Below are positions 1 to 9,601 of a stretch of 64,000 nt of DNA, in pieces; the stretch's first letter is position 1, and every line of letters begins with the position of its first letter. The translations under genes were made by a program, and so were the position numbers. Origin of the DNA: Nocardioides marmoriginsengisoli (GTDB lineage Bacteria > Actinomycetota > Actinomycetes > Propionibacteriales > Nocardioidaceae); NCBI RefSeq assembly GCF_003725695.1, contig NZ_RJSE01000005.1:34976-98975 (forward strand). The letters run 5' to 3'. Under the pieces are notes generated by a model. It made no database searches and was not told the origin of the DNA. It saw only the letters and a program-made list of their open reading frames with translations.

Positions 1-59
1 GCGGCGAGCTCGAGGGCGCGGCGCATCGCACGTTCCAGCGTGCTGCTGTCGATGCTCAT
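1..59 (-). CDS. ribD: RibD, riboflavin biosynthesis deaminase/reductase (5' end only)
   Basis: Only the first 19 full codons lie in the window; they read MSIDSSTLERAMRRALELA, which resembles the N-terminus of actinobacterial RibD (diaminohydroxyphosphoribosylaminopyrimidine deaminase / 5-amino-6-uracil reductase). So short a fragment would not identify the gene alone. The call rests on the FMN riboswitch just upstream on the same strand, since such riboswitches usually control riboflavin synthesis or uptake genes. The ATG is preceded by GAGAGG eight bases upstream. Another riboflavin gene would fit the context almost as well. Confidence 0.7.
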   Translation of the reverse strand, partial: MSIDSSTLERAMRRALELA

Positions 60-67
60 CGGTCCCG

Positions 68-98
68 CCTCTCGTCCTGGCCCGCGGACTCTGAGAGG
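68..98 (-). promoter_or_regulatory. Candidate Shine-Dalgarno-sequestering hairpin of the FMN riboswitch
   Basis: On the minus strand CCTCTC (93-98) can pair with GAGAGG (68-73), which is the ribosome binding site of the downstream riboflavin gene. This would hide the site from the ribosome and suggests that the riboswitch controls translation. No run of T typical of an intrinsic terminator follows the aptamer. The pairing is seen in the sequence; its switching role is inferred. Confidence 0.45.
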
Positions 99-162
99 TT
101 GTCGAGAAGGGGACGCACGGGAACGCGGACGAACTCGGAAAGTCCGTCGACGGGCCCTGCGT

Positions 163-285
163 GCAACTTCCCATCCGGACTTTCACCGTCGGTCCAGGAA
201 TTTCACCTGGTCAACCGGTCGCTGGCTGCGATCGGGTCGCGGACTTTAACCGCCGGCTCGGACTTTCACCGATCCCAGTGCACGC
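163..285 (-). promoter_or_regulatory. FMN riboswitch (RFN element)
   Basis: The minus strand carries the conserved RFN blocks in the right order: GGTGAAAGTCCGAGCCGGCG followed by GGTTAAAGTCCGCGA, then CCAGGTGAAATTCCTGGACC, then CGACGGTGAAAGTCCGGATG. These match the conserved core of the FMN aptamer. It lies about 100 bases upstream of the riboflavin gene at the window edge and downstream of rpe. FMN binding is expected to lower riboflavin gene expression. Confidence 0.95.
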
Positions 286-430
286 GAGTTGTTTCACTCG
301 TCTTGGGGACAAGCCTGCCATATCTGGGACGGATGTGGACTGTGAGGTCCCTTACGCTCCGTTGAACAGGCCCTTCTAGCCCCTTCAATCGGCCCTTGCC
401 GTCGCTTGACACTGCCGGGACCCGAGTCCG

Positions 431-1093
431 TCAACCGAGAGTGGCTTCGGCCTTCGCCTTCAGCTCACGCACCATCGCGTCCGGGTCCTCGGCGGAGAAG
501 ACAGCCGAACCGGCGACGAAGACGTCCGCGCCGGCGTCCGCGCAGCGCTCGATGGTCTCCAGGGAGACGCCCCCATCGACCTGGAGCCAGACCTCGAGGC
601 CGGCCGCCGAGATCAGCTCGCGGGCACGGCGGATCTTGGGCAAGCAGAGGTCGAGGAACTTCTGACCTCCGAAGCCCGGCTCGACGGTCATGATCAGCAG
701 CATGTCGAGCTCGCCGAGCATGTCGGCGTACTGGTCGATGCCGGTCGCCGGCTTGAGGGCCATCGAGGCGCGCGCGCCCTTGGCACGGAGCTCGCGGGCG
801 AGTCGGACCGGAGCGGCGGCCGCCTCCGCGTGGAAGGTCACCGAACCCGCGCCTGCCTCGGCGTACGCCGGCGCCCAGCGGTCCGGGTCCGCGATCATCA
901 GGTGCGCATCCAGCGGCGTCGTCGTCGCCTTCGCGAGCGATTCGAAGACGGGGATGCCCAGCGTCAGGTTCGGGACGAAGTGGTTGTCCATCACGTCGAC
1001 GTGGATCCAGTCGGAGCTGGGGATGCGGGCGACCTCGTCCGCAAGGCGTGACAGGTCGGCGTTCAGGACGCTCGGCGTGATCTGGATTCCCAT
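431..1093 (-). CDS. rpe: Ribulose-phosphate 3-epimerase
   Basis: This cytosolic TIM-barrel enzyme interconverts ribulose 5-phosphate and xylulose 5-phosphate in the pentose phosphate pathway. The 220-residue length is normal. Family motifs are all present: [12 protein letters not shown] near residue 32 with the metal-binding His and Asp, DAHLMI near 63, [10 protein letters not shown] near 135 and QVDGGV near 170 with the second catalytic Asp. The ATG at 1093 gives the usual N-terminus ITPSVLNAD. Its product, pentose phosphate, is also a source of the ribulose 5-phosphate used by the riboflavin gene downstream, which may explain the proximity. About 145 bases separate its stop from the FMN riboswitch. 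Confidence 0.96.
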   Translation of the reverse strand: MGIQITPSVLNADLSRLADEVARIPSSDWIHVDVMDNHFVPNLTLGIPVFESLAKATTTPLDAHLMIADPDRWAPAYAEAGAGSVTFHAEAAAAPVRLARELRAKGARASMALKPATGIDQYADMLGELDMLLIMTVEPGFGGQKFLDLCLPKIRRARELISAAGLEVWLQVDGGVSLETIERCADAGADVFVAGSAVFSAEDPDAMVRELKAKAEATLG

Positions 1094-1186
1094 GGCGGGT
1101 CGATCCTAGTGGCCGCCGTCTGCGCCGACCCAAACGGCCGACTCAACGGACGGCAACGGCCTGTTCAACCGACGAGAAGGGACTAC

Positions 1187-2503
1187 TCAACGGCGGCGGA
1201 GGAGGGAGAGGAACATGGCGTCGGTGCGGTGGCGGTGGGGCCAGAGCTGGAGGGCGCCGGGGAGATGGGCGGACTCGGCGTCCTCGAGGTCGCCGATCAG
1301 GTCCAGGGCCGGCTCCACGACCGCGTCGGTACGGCGCTCCAGCACCGTGCGCACCACGCCGGCGGTCTCGGCGACCACGGGCGAGCAGGTCGCGTAGAGC
1401 ACGACTCCTCCGGGGCGGGCCGCGTCGAGCGCCGCATCGAGCAGGGCGACCTGGAGCGGCACCAGCTCCTCGACATCCGCTGCGGTGCGCCGCCACCGGC
1501 TCTCCGGACGACGGCGCAGCGCCCCCAGGCCGCTGCACGGCGCATCGACCAGGACCCGGTCGAAGGTGCCCGGCGACCAGGGCGGTCGGGTGCCGTCGCC
1601 GGTGACCACGCCCAGGACCCCCGCGCGTGCGGCGCGCACACCCTGGGCGACCAGCTGGGCCCGGTGCCGCTGCCGCTCGTTCGCGAGGACGCCGGCACCG
1701 CGCTCAGCGGCGATCGCGGCCAGCAGCGCCGCCTTGCCTCCGGGGCCGGCGCAGACATCGAGCCAGCGCTGATCGTCCCCCTCCAGAGCGGCGCGGGCCA
1801 GGACCAGGGCGACGAGCTGGGAGCCAGCGTCCTGGACCCCTGCCCGACCCTCGCGGACGGCCGGTACGGCGCCAGGATCGCCCCCCTCCAGCTCCACCGC
1901 GTACGGCGACGCCGCCAGCGCGCTGCCGCCGAGCTCGGCCACGTCGGCCAGTCCCGGCCGGGCGACCAGAACGACGGCCGGACGCTCGTTGTCCGCGGCG
2001 AGCAACGCGTCCAGCTCGGCGGGCCGGTCCAGCGCCTCGGCGAGCGCGTCGATCACCCAGGCTGGATGGGCCGTCCGTGCCGGCCGCGGCCGATCGGTGA
2101 GCCAGCTCTCCAGGTCCTGCGCGGCCACCTTGCGGAGCACCGCGTTGACCAGTCCGGACGGCTTGTGCCCGATCTGCTCCTTGACCAGGTCCACCGTGGT
2201 CGTGACCGCGGCGTGGGTCGGCACCCGCATCGAGAGCAGCTGGTGGGTGCCGAGGCGCAGGGCGTCGCGCACGGGCGGTTGCAGCGTTCCCTTGACCAGC
2301 CGGTCCAGGATGTCGTCGTAGGACCCCTGGAGGCGGAGGGTGCCGCCGACCAGCTCGGTCGCCAGGGCGGCGTCACGACCGCTCACCCCGCGTTCGCGCA
2401 GCAGCCGGGAGAGCTCGAGGTTCGCGTAGGCGTCCTGGTCGCTGACCGCGCGCAGCACCTCGAAGGCGACCAGGCGCGCCGGATCAGTCCGAGCCACCGG
2501 CAC
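1187..2503 (-). CDS. rsmB: 16S rRNA m5C967 methyltransferase RsmB
   Basis: The protein methylates a cytosine of 16S rRNA using S-adenosylmethionine. Of its 438 residues the first ~140 form a NusB-like RNA-binding domain and the rest a Rossmann methyltransferase. Visible motifs are DVCAGPGGKAALLA (SAM binding, motif I), VDAPCSGLGALRR (motif IV with a PC pair) and LYATCSPVVAE (motif VI with the nucleophilic TC). The GTG start at 2503 overlaps the end of the MmcQ-like gene by 20 bases; a second GTG at 2497 is possible. It follows fmt and def, an order common in Actinobacteria, where fmt-rsmB-rpe are usually co-transcribed. Confidence 0.95.
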   Translation of the reverse strand: MPVARTDPARLVAFEVLRAVSDQDAYANLELSRLLRERGVSGRDAALATELVGGTLRLQGSYDDILDRLVKGTLQPPVRDALRLGTHQLLSMRVPTHAAVTTTVDLVKEQIGHKPSGLVNAVLRKVAAQDLESWLTDRPRPARTAHPAWVIDALAEALDRPAELDALLAADNERPAVVLVARPGLADVAELGGSALAASPYAVELEGGDPGAVPAVREGRAGVQDAGSQLVALVLARAALEGDDQRWLDVCAGPGGKAALLAAIAAERGAGVLANERQRHRAQLVAQGVRAARAGVLGVVTGDGTRPPWSPGTFDRVLVDAPCSGLGALRRRPESRWRRTAADVEELVPLQVALLDAALDAARPGGVVLYATCSPVVAETAGVVRTVLERRTDAVVEPALDLIGDLEDAESAHLPGALQLWPHRHRTDAMFLSLLRRR

Positions 2504-2915
2504 GGTCCGCGAGGAAGGCCTTCACGAGCGACTTCGCGGCGCAGGCGCACCAGGCATCGGTGATCACCTCGACCAGCTCGTCGTAGGAGATCTCACCCAG
2601 GCGCGAGGTCTGGACCAGGACGGCGTTGTAGCCGTTGAAGTGCGGGATCGTGAAGTACGGCCCGCCCCCGGCGAGGAGCGCCTGCTTGTCGCCGTCGTCA
2701 GCGGTCCGGATCACCAGCAGGTCGTCGTACAGGTCGCCGGTCTCGGGATCGATCGCGGACTTGTGCGGCTGCCGGTAGAGCAGGAACCCCCGGCCCTTGT
2801 CGCGGTGCGGCACCAACCAGGTCGGGACGTCGCCCCAGCTGGTCCCGAACCAGGTCTCGGGCAGCGAGGCGCAGATCGCGTCCACGTCCTCCGGGGTCGC
2901 CGGCCGGGACGCCAT
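2484..2915 (-). CDS. MmcQ/YjbR-like protein
   Basis: This 143-residue protein resembles the MmcQ/YjbR family of small proteins with a DNA-binding-like fold, whose biochemical role is not settled. Features of the family include the early motif SLPETW, the central stretch LLVIRTADDGDKQALLA and the late ITDAWCACAAKSLVKAF. There is no signal peptide or membrane segment, so it should be cytosolic. It is wedged between fmt (stop-start overlap at 2915) and rsmB and is almost certainly translated with them. No link to translation is known; the position may only be convenient. Confidence 0.7.
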   Translation of the reverse strand: MASRPATPEDVDAICASLPETWFGTSWGDVPTWLVPHRDKGRGFLLYRQPHKSAIDPETGDLYDDLLVIRTADDGDKQALLAGGGPYFTIPHFNGYNAVLVQTSRLGEISYDELVEVITDAWCACAAKSLVKAFLADRAGGSD

Positions 2916-3850
2916 CAGGACCCCAGCGCCGGGTTCTCGGGGAACTGGGTCCCGCGGGCCCAGTCGGCGGCCGGCATCTGCTTCTTGCCGAACGGCTTCA
3001 CGTCGCCGAGCTGCACCGGCGTAGTCGCGGTGCCGACCCGGACCGAGTTCTTGGTGATCTCCAGCCGGCCCGGCGGCAGCGGCTCGCCGTCCGAGGACTC
3101 GACCAGCCTGACCGGGCCGATCTTCATCCGCTCGCCGCCGAACGTCGTCCAGGCGCCCGGCCCGGGCGTGCAGGCGCGGACCCGACGGTCGATTGCGAGC
3201 GCGGGATCGTCCCAGTCGATCCGGGCGTGCTCGACCAGGATCTTCGGCGCGAAGCTGATCCCCTCGGCCGGCTGCTCGCGCGCCTCGATGGAGCCGTCGG
3301 CGATGCCGTCGAGCGTCGCGACCAGCAGGCCGGCGCCGCCCTCGGCCAGCTTGGCCAGCAGCGTCCCGGCGGTGTCGTCGTCGTGGATCAGCTGGGTCAT
3401 CAGACCGAACGTCGGACCGGCGTCCAGCTCCTTGACGATCCGGAAGGTGGTGGCGCCGGTGACCTCGTCGCCGGCGAAGATCGCGTGCTGCACCGGCGCG
3501 GCCCCGCGCCAGTGCGGGAGCACCGAGAAGTGCAGGTTCACCCAGCCGTGCACCGGGATGTCCAGGGCCGACTGCGGCAGCAGCGCCCCGTAGGCGACCA
3601 CCGGGCAGCAGTCGGGCTGCAGCGCCCGCAGCTCCTCCTGGAACGCCGGGTCCCGCGGGTGCTCCGGCTTCAGGACCGGTACGCCGAGCGACTCGGCCAG
3701 CTGGGCGACCGGCGAGGCGACCAGCTTGCGGCCCCGGCCCGCGGGCGCATCCGGGCGGGTGATCACGCCGACGAGCTCGTGCGGACTGTCGGCGATCGCC
3801 TGCAACGCGGGCAGGGCGGGCTCGGGGGTGCCGGCGAAGACGACGCGCAT
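2915..3850 (-). CDS. fmt: Methionyl-tRNA formyltransferase
   Basis: The enzyme transfers a formyl group from 10-formyl-tetrahydrofolate to initiator Met-tRNA. The 311 residues match the family length. The N-terminus [14 protein letters not shown], the motif [17 protein letters not shown] and the catalytic-loop sequence [17 protein letters not shown] are diagnostic; the last contains the conserved Asn and His. The C-terminal ~100 residues form the tRNA-binding OB domain. It starts 4 bases after def, which removes the formyl group later, so the two functionally linked genes are paired as in most bacteria. Confidence 0.97.
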   Translation of the reverse strand: MRVVFAGTPEPALPALQAIADSPHELVGVITRPDAPAGRGRKLVASPVAQLAESLGVPVLKPEHPRDPAFQEELRALQPDCCPVVAYGALLPQSALDIPVHGWVNLHFSVLPHWRGAAPVQHAIFAGDEVTGATTFRIVKELDAGPTFGLMTQLIHDDDTAGTLLAKLAEGGAGLLVATLDGIADGSIEAREQPAEGISFAPKILVEHARIDWDDPALAIDRRVRACTPGPGAWTTFGGERMKIGPVRLVESSDGEPLPPGRLEITKNSVRVGTATTPVQLGDVKPFGKKQMPAADWARGTQFPENPALGS

Positions 3851-3853
3851 CGC

Positions 3854-4396
3854 CTAGATCCCCAGCCCGTTGGTGCCGTGCGGGGAGATCCGGACCTGGG
3901 TGTCGGCACTGAACCAGTCGGACTCCCGGATCGTCCGCATCGCTTCCCGGCGGGCTTCGCGGTCCAGCCGGTCGAGGAACAGGATGCCGTCCAGGTGGTC
4001 GGTCTCGTGCTGGATCGCCCGGGCGAGCAGCTCCGACCCCTCGATCGTCACCGGGTCGCCGTGCATGTTGAACCCGTTCGCCACCACCGACATCGCCCGG
4101 ACGCAGTCGATCGACAGCCCGGGGAGGGAGAGGCAGCCCTCCTCCCCGTCCTGGGTGTCCGAGGAGAGCGTCAGCTTCGGGTTGATCAGGTGGCCGAGCA
4201 GACCGTCGACGTGCCAGGTGAACACCCGGAGGCCGACGCCGATCTGCGGCGCGGCCAGACCGGCACCCGGAGCGTCCAGCATCGTCTCGGTCAGGTCGGC
4301 GACCAGGGTCCGGATCTCCCGGTCGAAGTCCACGACCTCGAGAGCGGGGGTGCGCAGCACCGGATCACCGAACAGTCGGATGGGCCTGACAGACAC
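3854..4396 (-). CDS. def: Peptide deformylase
   Basis: This metalloenzyme removes the formyl group from the N-terminal methionine of new proteins. The three motifs that build its metal site are present: GAGLAAPQIGV, EEGCLSLPG with the metal-ligand Cys, and QHETDHLDG with the HExxH-type histidines. Its 180 residues are typical. The GTG start at 4396 is supported by AGGAGA eight bases upstream. It heads the def-fmt-mmcQ-like-rsmB group. Confidence 0.97.
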   Translation of the reverse strand: MSVRPIRLFGDPVLRTPALEVVDFDREIRTLVADLTETMLDAPGAGLAAPQIGVGLRVFTWHVDGLLGHLINPKLTLSSDTQDGEEGCLSLPGLSIDCVRAMSVVANGFNMHGDPVTIEGSELLARAIQHETDHLDGILFLDRLDREARREAMRTIRESDWFSADTQVRISPHGTNGLGI

Positions 4397-4429
4397 TCGT
4401 TCTCCTTCGCATGGGGCGCGGCAAGTCTA

Positions 4430-4535
4430 TGCGGGCACGCACGTCGTCAGACGTGGTGGAGGGCAAGGCGGAGGAGCGAAGGAGTCCACAGGCGGAGCGA
4501 AGCGGAGCGGACTTCGAGCGACGACAACGCGGCCA
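4430..4535. other. Purine-rich intergenic segment with short direct repeats
   Basis: Between def and priA there are about 160 bases without a gene. On the plus strand the segment is rich in G and A and repeats GGAGCGAAG-like units (GGAGGAGCGAAGGAG, then GGCGGAGCGAAGCGGAGCGG). It looks like a degenerate dispersed intergenic repeat rather than a promoter or gene remnant. This is only a visual impression. Confidence 0.35.
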
Positions 4536-4553
4536 GGCGCCGCGTATGGCGCC
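4536..4553 (-). terminator. Possible terminator hairpin after priA
   Basis: GGCGCC at 4536-4541 and GGCGCC at 4548-4553 pair around a six-base loop, five bases past the priA stop codon. There is no T run, as is usual for actinobacterial terminators. Confidence 0.45.
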
Positions 4554-4558
4554 GTGCG

Positions 4559-6592
4559 TCAGCCGAGACTCGTCGGGTCGACCTCTACCCGCAGGTGCGG
4601 CTCCTTGCGTGCCGACCGCCGTGCCTGCAGCTCCACCAGGGCGGCCGAGAGCTGGGCGCCCGCGGTCCGGGGCACCCGGACGACGTACCGCTGGTCCTCG
4701 GGGTCGTCCCCGCTGGGCACCGGGCCGAGCACCTCGGCACCCTCGGGGAGCGCGAGCGAGCCGAGCGCCGCTTCGAGGAGATCAGCCGGGCCGGTCACGG
4801 TCGCGACCCGGGAGGCGGGCGGCAGGTGCGCGTCCTGACGCTCGGCGATCTCGCGGCGGGCGAACCCGGCGGGGTCCCAGCGGATCAACGCCTGCAGCAC
4901 CGGCCTTGCCGGATCCCCGACGACCACCACCCGGCCCGGCGCGTCCCCGGAGCCGACCAGTGCGGCCGCGTTCAACCAGCGCCGCAGCGCCTCCTCCTCG
5001 GCGCGCAGGTCCGAGCGCGCGAGCAGCAGCCAGGAGTCGAGCAGCACCACCGCGACGTACCCGCCGGGCACCGTCGGCTCGGCTCCCGGGGTCGCGACGA
5101 TGATCGCCGGCCGCGCCCGGACGTCGAGCAGCACCCGGTCGGCCGACGACGTCTGCACCGGCACCGAGGGGAAGGCCCGGCCGAGCTCCTCGGCGGTGCG
5201 CTGGTCCCCGAGCACCGGTGCCCGCAGACCGCGGCCGCCGCACTCGGCGCACGTCCACCCCAGGGCCTGGGTCCCGCACCAGGTGCAGGTCGGCGGCGCC
5301 TGGGGCCCGGGGATCCGCAGCGGACCGTGACAGGTCGCGCAGACCGCGGGTGTCCGGCAGGTCTCGCACGCCAGCCGGGTCGCGTACCCGGATCGGGGCG
5401 TCTGCACCAGCACCGGACCCGCGGTGAGCGCGTCCCGCAGGACGTCGAAGACCTCCCGCGGCAGCCTGCTGGTCCGGGCTCGCGGGTCGCGGACGAGGTC
5501 GAAGTCGCTCCCGCCGGTGACGTTCGCGGCCACCCGCGTGCGCAGCTCGGCCCTGGGCAGCGAGACGTCCCGCGCCCAGCCGCTGCGGACCAGGTACTCG
5601 GCCTCCACGCTCCGCGCGTGCGCCGCCAGGAGGACGGCGCACCCGCTGCGCTGGGCTCGGATCAGCAGTACCTCACGCGCGTGCGGGTACGGCGCCCGCG
5701 GCTCGGCGTACAGGTCGTCGCCGTCGTCCCAGATCGCCACCAGCCCGAGGTCGTGGACCGGGGCGAACGCGGCGGCGCGGGTGCCGATGACGATCCGCAC
5801 GGCCCCGCGGGAGACGGCCAGGAACGCCCGGTAGCGCTTGGCCGGTCCGGAGTCCGCCGTCAGCACCACGTGGTGACCGGGACCGAGTCGTTCGGTGAGC
5901 GCCTGGTCGAGCCGGGCCACGTCCCGTACGTCGGGCAGGCAGACCAGGGCGCCGCGTCCGCCGGCCGCCGTGGCCGCGACCGCCTCGGCGAGCAGCCGGG
6001 CGCCGTCGTCCCCGGGGCCGACCGTCCAGACCGCTCGGGCCTGCTCCCCCGCGGCCAGCGCCTCCAGCGTCTCGGCGCCGCCGTCGTACAGGCGCCAGGG
6101 ACCGGGCTCGACCGTGCCGCTGAAAGGCGGGGCAGTGGCGCTCTCGAGCTTCTCGGTGGTGGCGTGCCGGGACGGAACCGCGAGCCGGAGCACGTCGGAG
6201 CGGGTCCCGGCGTACCGGGCGGCGACCTCGCCGACGACGGCCGCGATCTCCGCGGAGAGCACCGGCTCCGCGCTGACCACCCGGCGCAGGTAGGCGAGCC
6301 GGCCGGCGTGCTCGGTCTCCGCGACCCGGGCGACGAGGTAGCCGTCGACGTCCTGGCCGGCGAACCGGACCTTCACCCGCGCGCCCGGGACGGCCGTTTC
6401 CGCCATCGACGCCGGGACGGCGTAGTCGAACGGACGATCCAGGTGGGCGAGCGGCAGGTCCACCAGGACCTGGGCGATCGGATCGACCTCCGCGCGCTCC
6501 TGGGGCTTCTTCTCCACCGGTGCCTTGGCCTTGCGCGCCTCTGCTCGCGCGATCCCGGGCAGCGAGAGCTGCGCGTCGGGGTCCTCGGTCAT
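4559..6592 (-). CDS. priA: Primosomal protein N' (PriA), degenerate helicase
   Basis: PriA reloads the replicative helicase at stalled forks. The protein (677 residues from the ATG at 6592) has the N-terminal 3'-DNA-binding domain (about 40-135), a helicase-like core and an intact zinc region with eight cysteines near residues 409-451 (CETC, CATC, CTWC, CAEC). The helicase motifs are lost, however. Where Walker A should be (about 190-200) it reads TVGPGDDGARL, and the DEEH box is replaced by AIWDDGDD (about 287-293). It therefore probably lacks ATPase and helicase activity, as is known for other actinobacterial PriA proteins. A TTG at 6604 is an alternative start. Confidence 0.9.
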   Translation of the reverse strand: MTEDPDAQLSLPGIARAEARKAKAPVEKKPQERAEVDPIAQVLVDLPLAHLDRPFDYAVPASMAETAVPGARVKVRFAGQDVDGYLVARVAETEHAGRLAYLRRVVSAEPVLSAEIAAVVGEVAARYAGTRSDVLRLAVPSRHATTEKLESATAPPFSGTVEPGPWRLYDGGAETLEALAAGEQARAVWTVGPGDDGARLLAEAVAATAAGGRGALVCLPDVRDVARLDQALTERLGPGHHVVLTADSGPAKRYRAFLAVSRGAVRIVIGTRAAAFAPVHDLGLVAIWDDGDDLYAEPRAPYPHAREVLLIRAQRSGCAVLLAAHARSVEAEYLVRSGWARDVSLPRAELRTRVAANVTGGSDFDLVRDPRARTSRLPREVFDVLRDALTAGPVLVQTPRSGYATRLACETCRTPAVCATCHGPLRIPGPQAPPTCTWCGTQALGWTCAECGGRGLRAPVLGDQRTAEELGRAFPSVPVQTSSADRVLLDVRARPAIIVATPGAEPTVPGGYVAVVLLDSWLLLARSDLRAEEEALRRWLNAAALVGSGDAPGRVVVVGDPARPVLQALIRWDPAGFARREIAERQDAHLPPASRVATVTGPADLLEAALGSLALPEGAEVLGPVPSGDDPEDQRYVVRVPRTAGAQLSAALVELQARRSARKEPHLRVEVDPTSLG

Positions 6593-6644
6593 GGGGTCAT
6601 CCAATCAGTCGGGGCCGACTGATGCGGAGCGGCGGTGGAAACGC

Positions 6645-6681
6645 AGAACCGGCCGTTCCCCGCGGGGGAACGGCCGGTTCT
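6645..6681 (-). terminator. Strong terminator hairpin after metK
   Basis: A perfect 17-base-pair inverted repeat (arms 6645-6661 and 6665-6681, arm sequence AGAACCGGCCGTTCCCC) surrounds a three-base loop. It starts seven bases beyond the metK stop and separates metK from priA. There is only a short TTT after it, the U-poor type typical of Actinobacteria. Confidence 0.85.
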
Positions 6682-6687
6682 GAGGGA

Positions 6688-7884
<1,197 letters not shown>

Positions 7885-7975
7885 TTGTAGTCTCCTGCAA
7901 TTTCTCCGGTCCCGAAACGGCCCGGTGAGTCATGGATTGGGTGCAACGGAGTCAGCCTAACGGCTTGTCCTCATG

Positions 7976-7992
7976 CTGAGATGGCATCTCAG
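7976..7992 (-). terminator. Weak hairpin downstream of coaBC
   Basis: CTGAGATG and CATCTCAG form a near-continuous dyad just past the coaBC stop, with an effective loop of a few bases. It may stop or slow transcription before metK. No T run follows. Confidence 0.35.
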
Positions 7993-7999
7993 AAACTTG

Positions 8000-9241
8000 T
8001 CAGCGGGATTCGAGCAGACCGGCTACCCGGTCCCAGATCGCTTGCGCCACCGCGCTCTTGGCGCCTCGCGGTACCGGCGTGGTCACACCGTCGGCGCCCA
8101 GGATCACGGCCTCGTTCTCCTCGGACCCGAAGACCTTGCCGCCGCCGACGTCGTTGACGACGAGCAGGTCGCAGCCCTTGCGCGCGAGCTTGGCCCGGGC
8201 GTGCTCCATCACGGTGCCGTGGGCGTCACCGGTCTCTGCCGCGAAGCCCACGACCACCTGGGCCGGGCTCGGACGGTCCCGGGCGAGTCCGGCCAGGATG
8301 TCCGGGTTCTGGGTGAGCCGGATGTCCGGCGCCGAACCGTCCTCGGCCTTCTTGATCTTGGAGTCGGTGAACTGCGCCGGGCGGAAGTCCGCGGGCGCGG
8401 CCGCCATCACCACCACGTCGGCGCTGCGGGACGCCGAGACCACCTGCTCCTGCAGCTGGGCCGTGGTCTCGACCTTGACCACCTTCACCCCGGCCGGGTC
8501 CGCCAGGGTGACGTTCGCGGCGACCAGGGTCACCTCGGCGCCGCGGGCGGCCGCGGTCCGCGCCAGCGCGTAGCCCTGCAGGCCCGAGGACCGGTTGCCG
8601 AGGAAGCGCACCGGATCGAGGTACTCGCGGGTGCCGCCGGCGGAGACCACCACGTGCCGGCCGGCGAGGTCCTGGGCCTGCGCTCCCCCGCGGGCCAGTA
8701 CGTCGACCGCGTAGGCGTAGATCTCGGCCGGGTCCGGCAGCCGGCCCTTGCCGGTGTCGGCGCCGGTCAGCCGGCCCTCGGCGGGCTCGATCACCAGGGC
8801 GCCGCGCTCCCGCAGGGTGGCGACGTTGGCGACGGTGGCCGGGTGGTCCCACATCTCGGTGTGCATCGCCGGCGCGAAGACCACCGGGCAGCGGGCCGTC
8901 AGCAGGGTGTTGGTGAGCAGGTCGTCCGCCAGGCCGTGGGCGGCCTTGGCGAGCAGGTTCGCGGTGGCCGGCGCGACCACGACCAGGTCGGCGGTCTGGC
9001 CGATCCGGACGTGCGGCACCTGGTGGACGTCGGTCCAGACCTCGGTGCTCACCGGCTTGCCGGAGAGGGCGGCCCAGGTCGGCGCGCCGACGAACTCGAG
9101 CGCGGCCTCCGTCGGGACGACCGTGACGTCGTACCCGGACTCGGTGAAGCGCCGGAGCAGCTCACAGGCCTTGTACGCAGCAATCCCGCCGCTCACGCCG
9201 AGGACGACGTGAGGACGGGATGGTGCTGACGAAGTGGTCAT
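8000..9241 (-). CDS. coaBC: Bifunctional phosphopantothenoylcysteine decarboxylase/synthetase
   Basis: The protein joins cysteine to phosphopantothenate and decarboxylates the product, two steps of coenzyme A synthesis. The N-terminal flavoprotein half (about 1-185) shows VSGGIAAYKACELLRR, the active-site PAMHTEMW and the clamp GRLTGADTGKGRLPDP. The latter lacks the Cys of the E. coli form, as I recall for mycobacterial CoaBC. The C-terminal synthetase half carries GTREYLDPVRFLGNRSSG and VGFAAETGD. Its 413 residues are normal. It follows rpoZ by 12 bases and belongs to the mihF-gmk-rpoZ-coaBC group. Confidence 0.96.
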   Translation of the reverse strand: MTTSSAPSRPHVVLGVSGGIAAYKACELLRRFTESGYDVTVVPTEAALEFVGAPTWAALSGKPVSTEVWTDVHQVPHVRIGQTADLVVVAPATANLLAKAAHGLADDLLTNTLLTARCPVVFAPAMHTEMWDHPATVANVATLRERGALVIEPAEGRLTGADTGKGRLPDPAEIYAYAVDVLARGGAQAQDLAGRHVVVSAGGTREYLDPVRFLGNRSSGLQGYALARTAAARGAEVTLVAANVTLADPAGVKVVKVETTAQLQEQVVSASRSADVVVMAAAPADFRPAQFTDSKIKKAEDGSAPDIRLTQNPDILAGLARDRPSPAQVVVGFAAETGDAHGTVMEHARAKLARKGCDLLVVNDVGGGKVFGSEENEAVILGADGVTTPVPRGAKSAVAQAIWDRVAGLLESR

Positions 9242-9253
9242 CGTGAACCTGCG

Positions 9254-9553
9254 TCAGGCGGTCGCGGGCTCCGCGACGGCCTCGTCGGGGTCGATGTCCT
9301 CGCACACGAGCAGGTCCTCGTTGATCTCGCGCATCGCGATCGACAACGGCTTCTCCTGCACGTGGGTGTCCACGAGCGGGCCGACGTACTCCAGCAGGCC
9401 CTCGCCGAGCTGGGAGTAGTAGGCGTTGATCTGCCGAGCACGCTTGGCGCTGTAGAGCACCAGCTTGTACTTGGAGTCGGTCTTGGTCAGCAGGTCATCG
9501 ATCGGGGGGTTGGTGATCCCCAGGGCGACGGGCTGGTTACCGGACACGCTCAT
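9254..9553 (-). CDS. rpoZ: DNA-directed RNA polymerase omega subunit
   Basis: Omega helps assemble RNA polymerase around the beta-prime subunit. The 99-residue protein has the actinobacterial N-terminal extension ending in [10 protein letters not shown], then the core [18 protein letters not shown] and the conserved [10 protein letters not shown]. It sits between gmk and coaBC, its standard place in Actinobacteria. Confidence 0.95.
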   Translation of the reverse strand: MSVSGNQPVALGITNPPIDDLLTKTDSKYKLVLYSAKRARQINAYYSQLGEGLLEYVGPLVDTHVQEKPLSIAMREINEDLLVCEDIDPDEAVAEPATA

Positions 9554-9601
9554 GCGGGCCTCTCGAGAGCAGTGGAGTGGGCGATCCGAGGCGGATCAGC
9601 C

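Noticed and set aside
1094..1186. Promoter or small gene between rpe and rsmB.
   Set aside because: No convincing hexamers, hairpin or coding frame with a ribosome binding site could be found.
3227..6622. 1131-codon plus-strand frame opposite fmt, def and priA.
   Set aside because: Same antisense effect; no domain, no ribosome binding site and the opposite strand is clearly coding.
7885..7999. SAM riboswitch upstream of metK.
   Set aside because: The gap is too short and none of the conserved SAM-I, SAM-II or SAM-IV blocks are visible.
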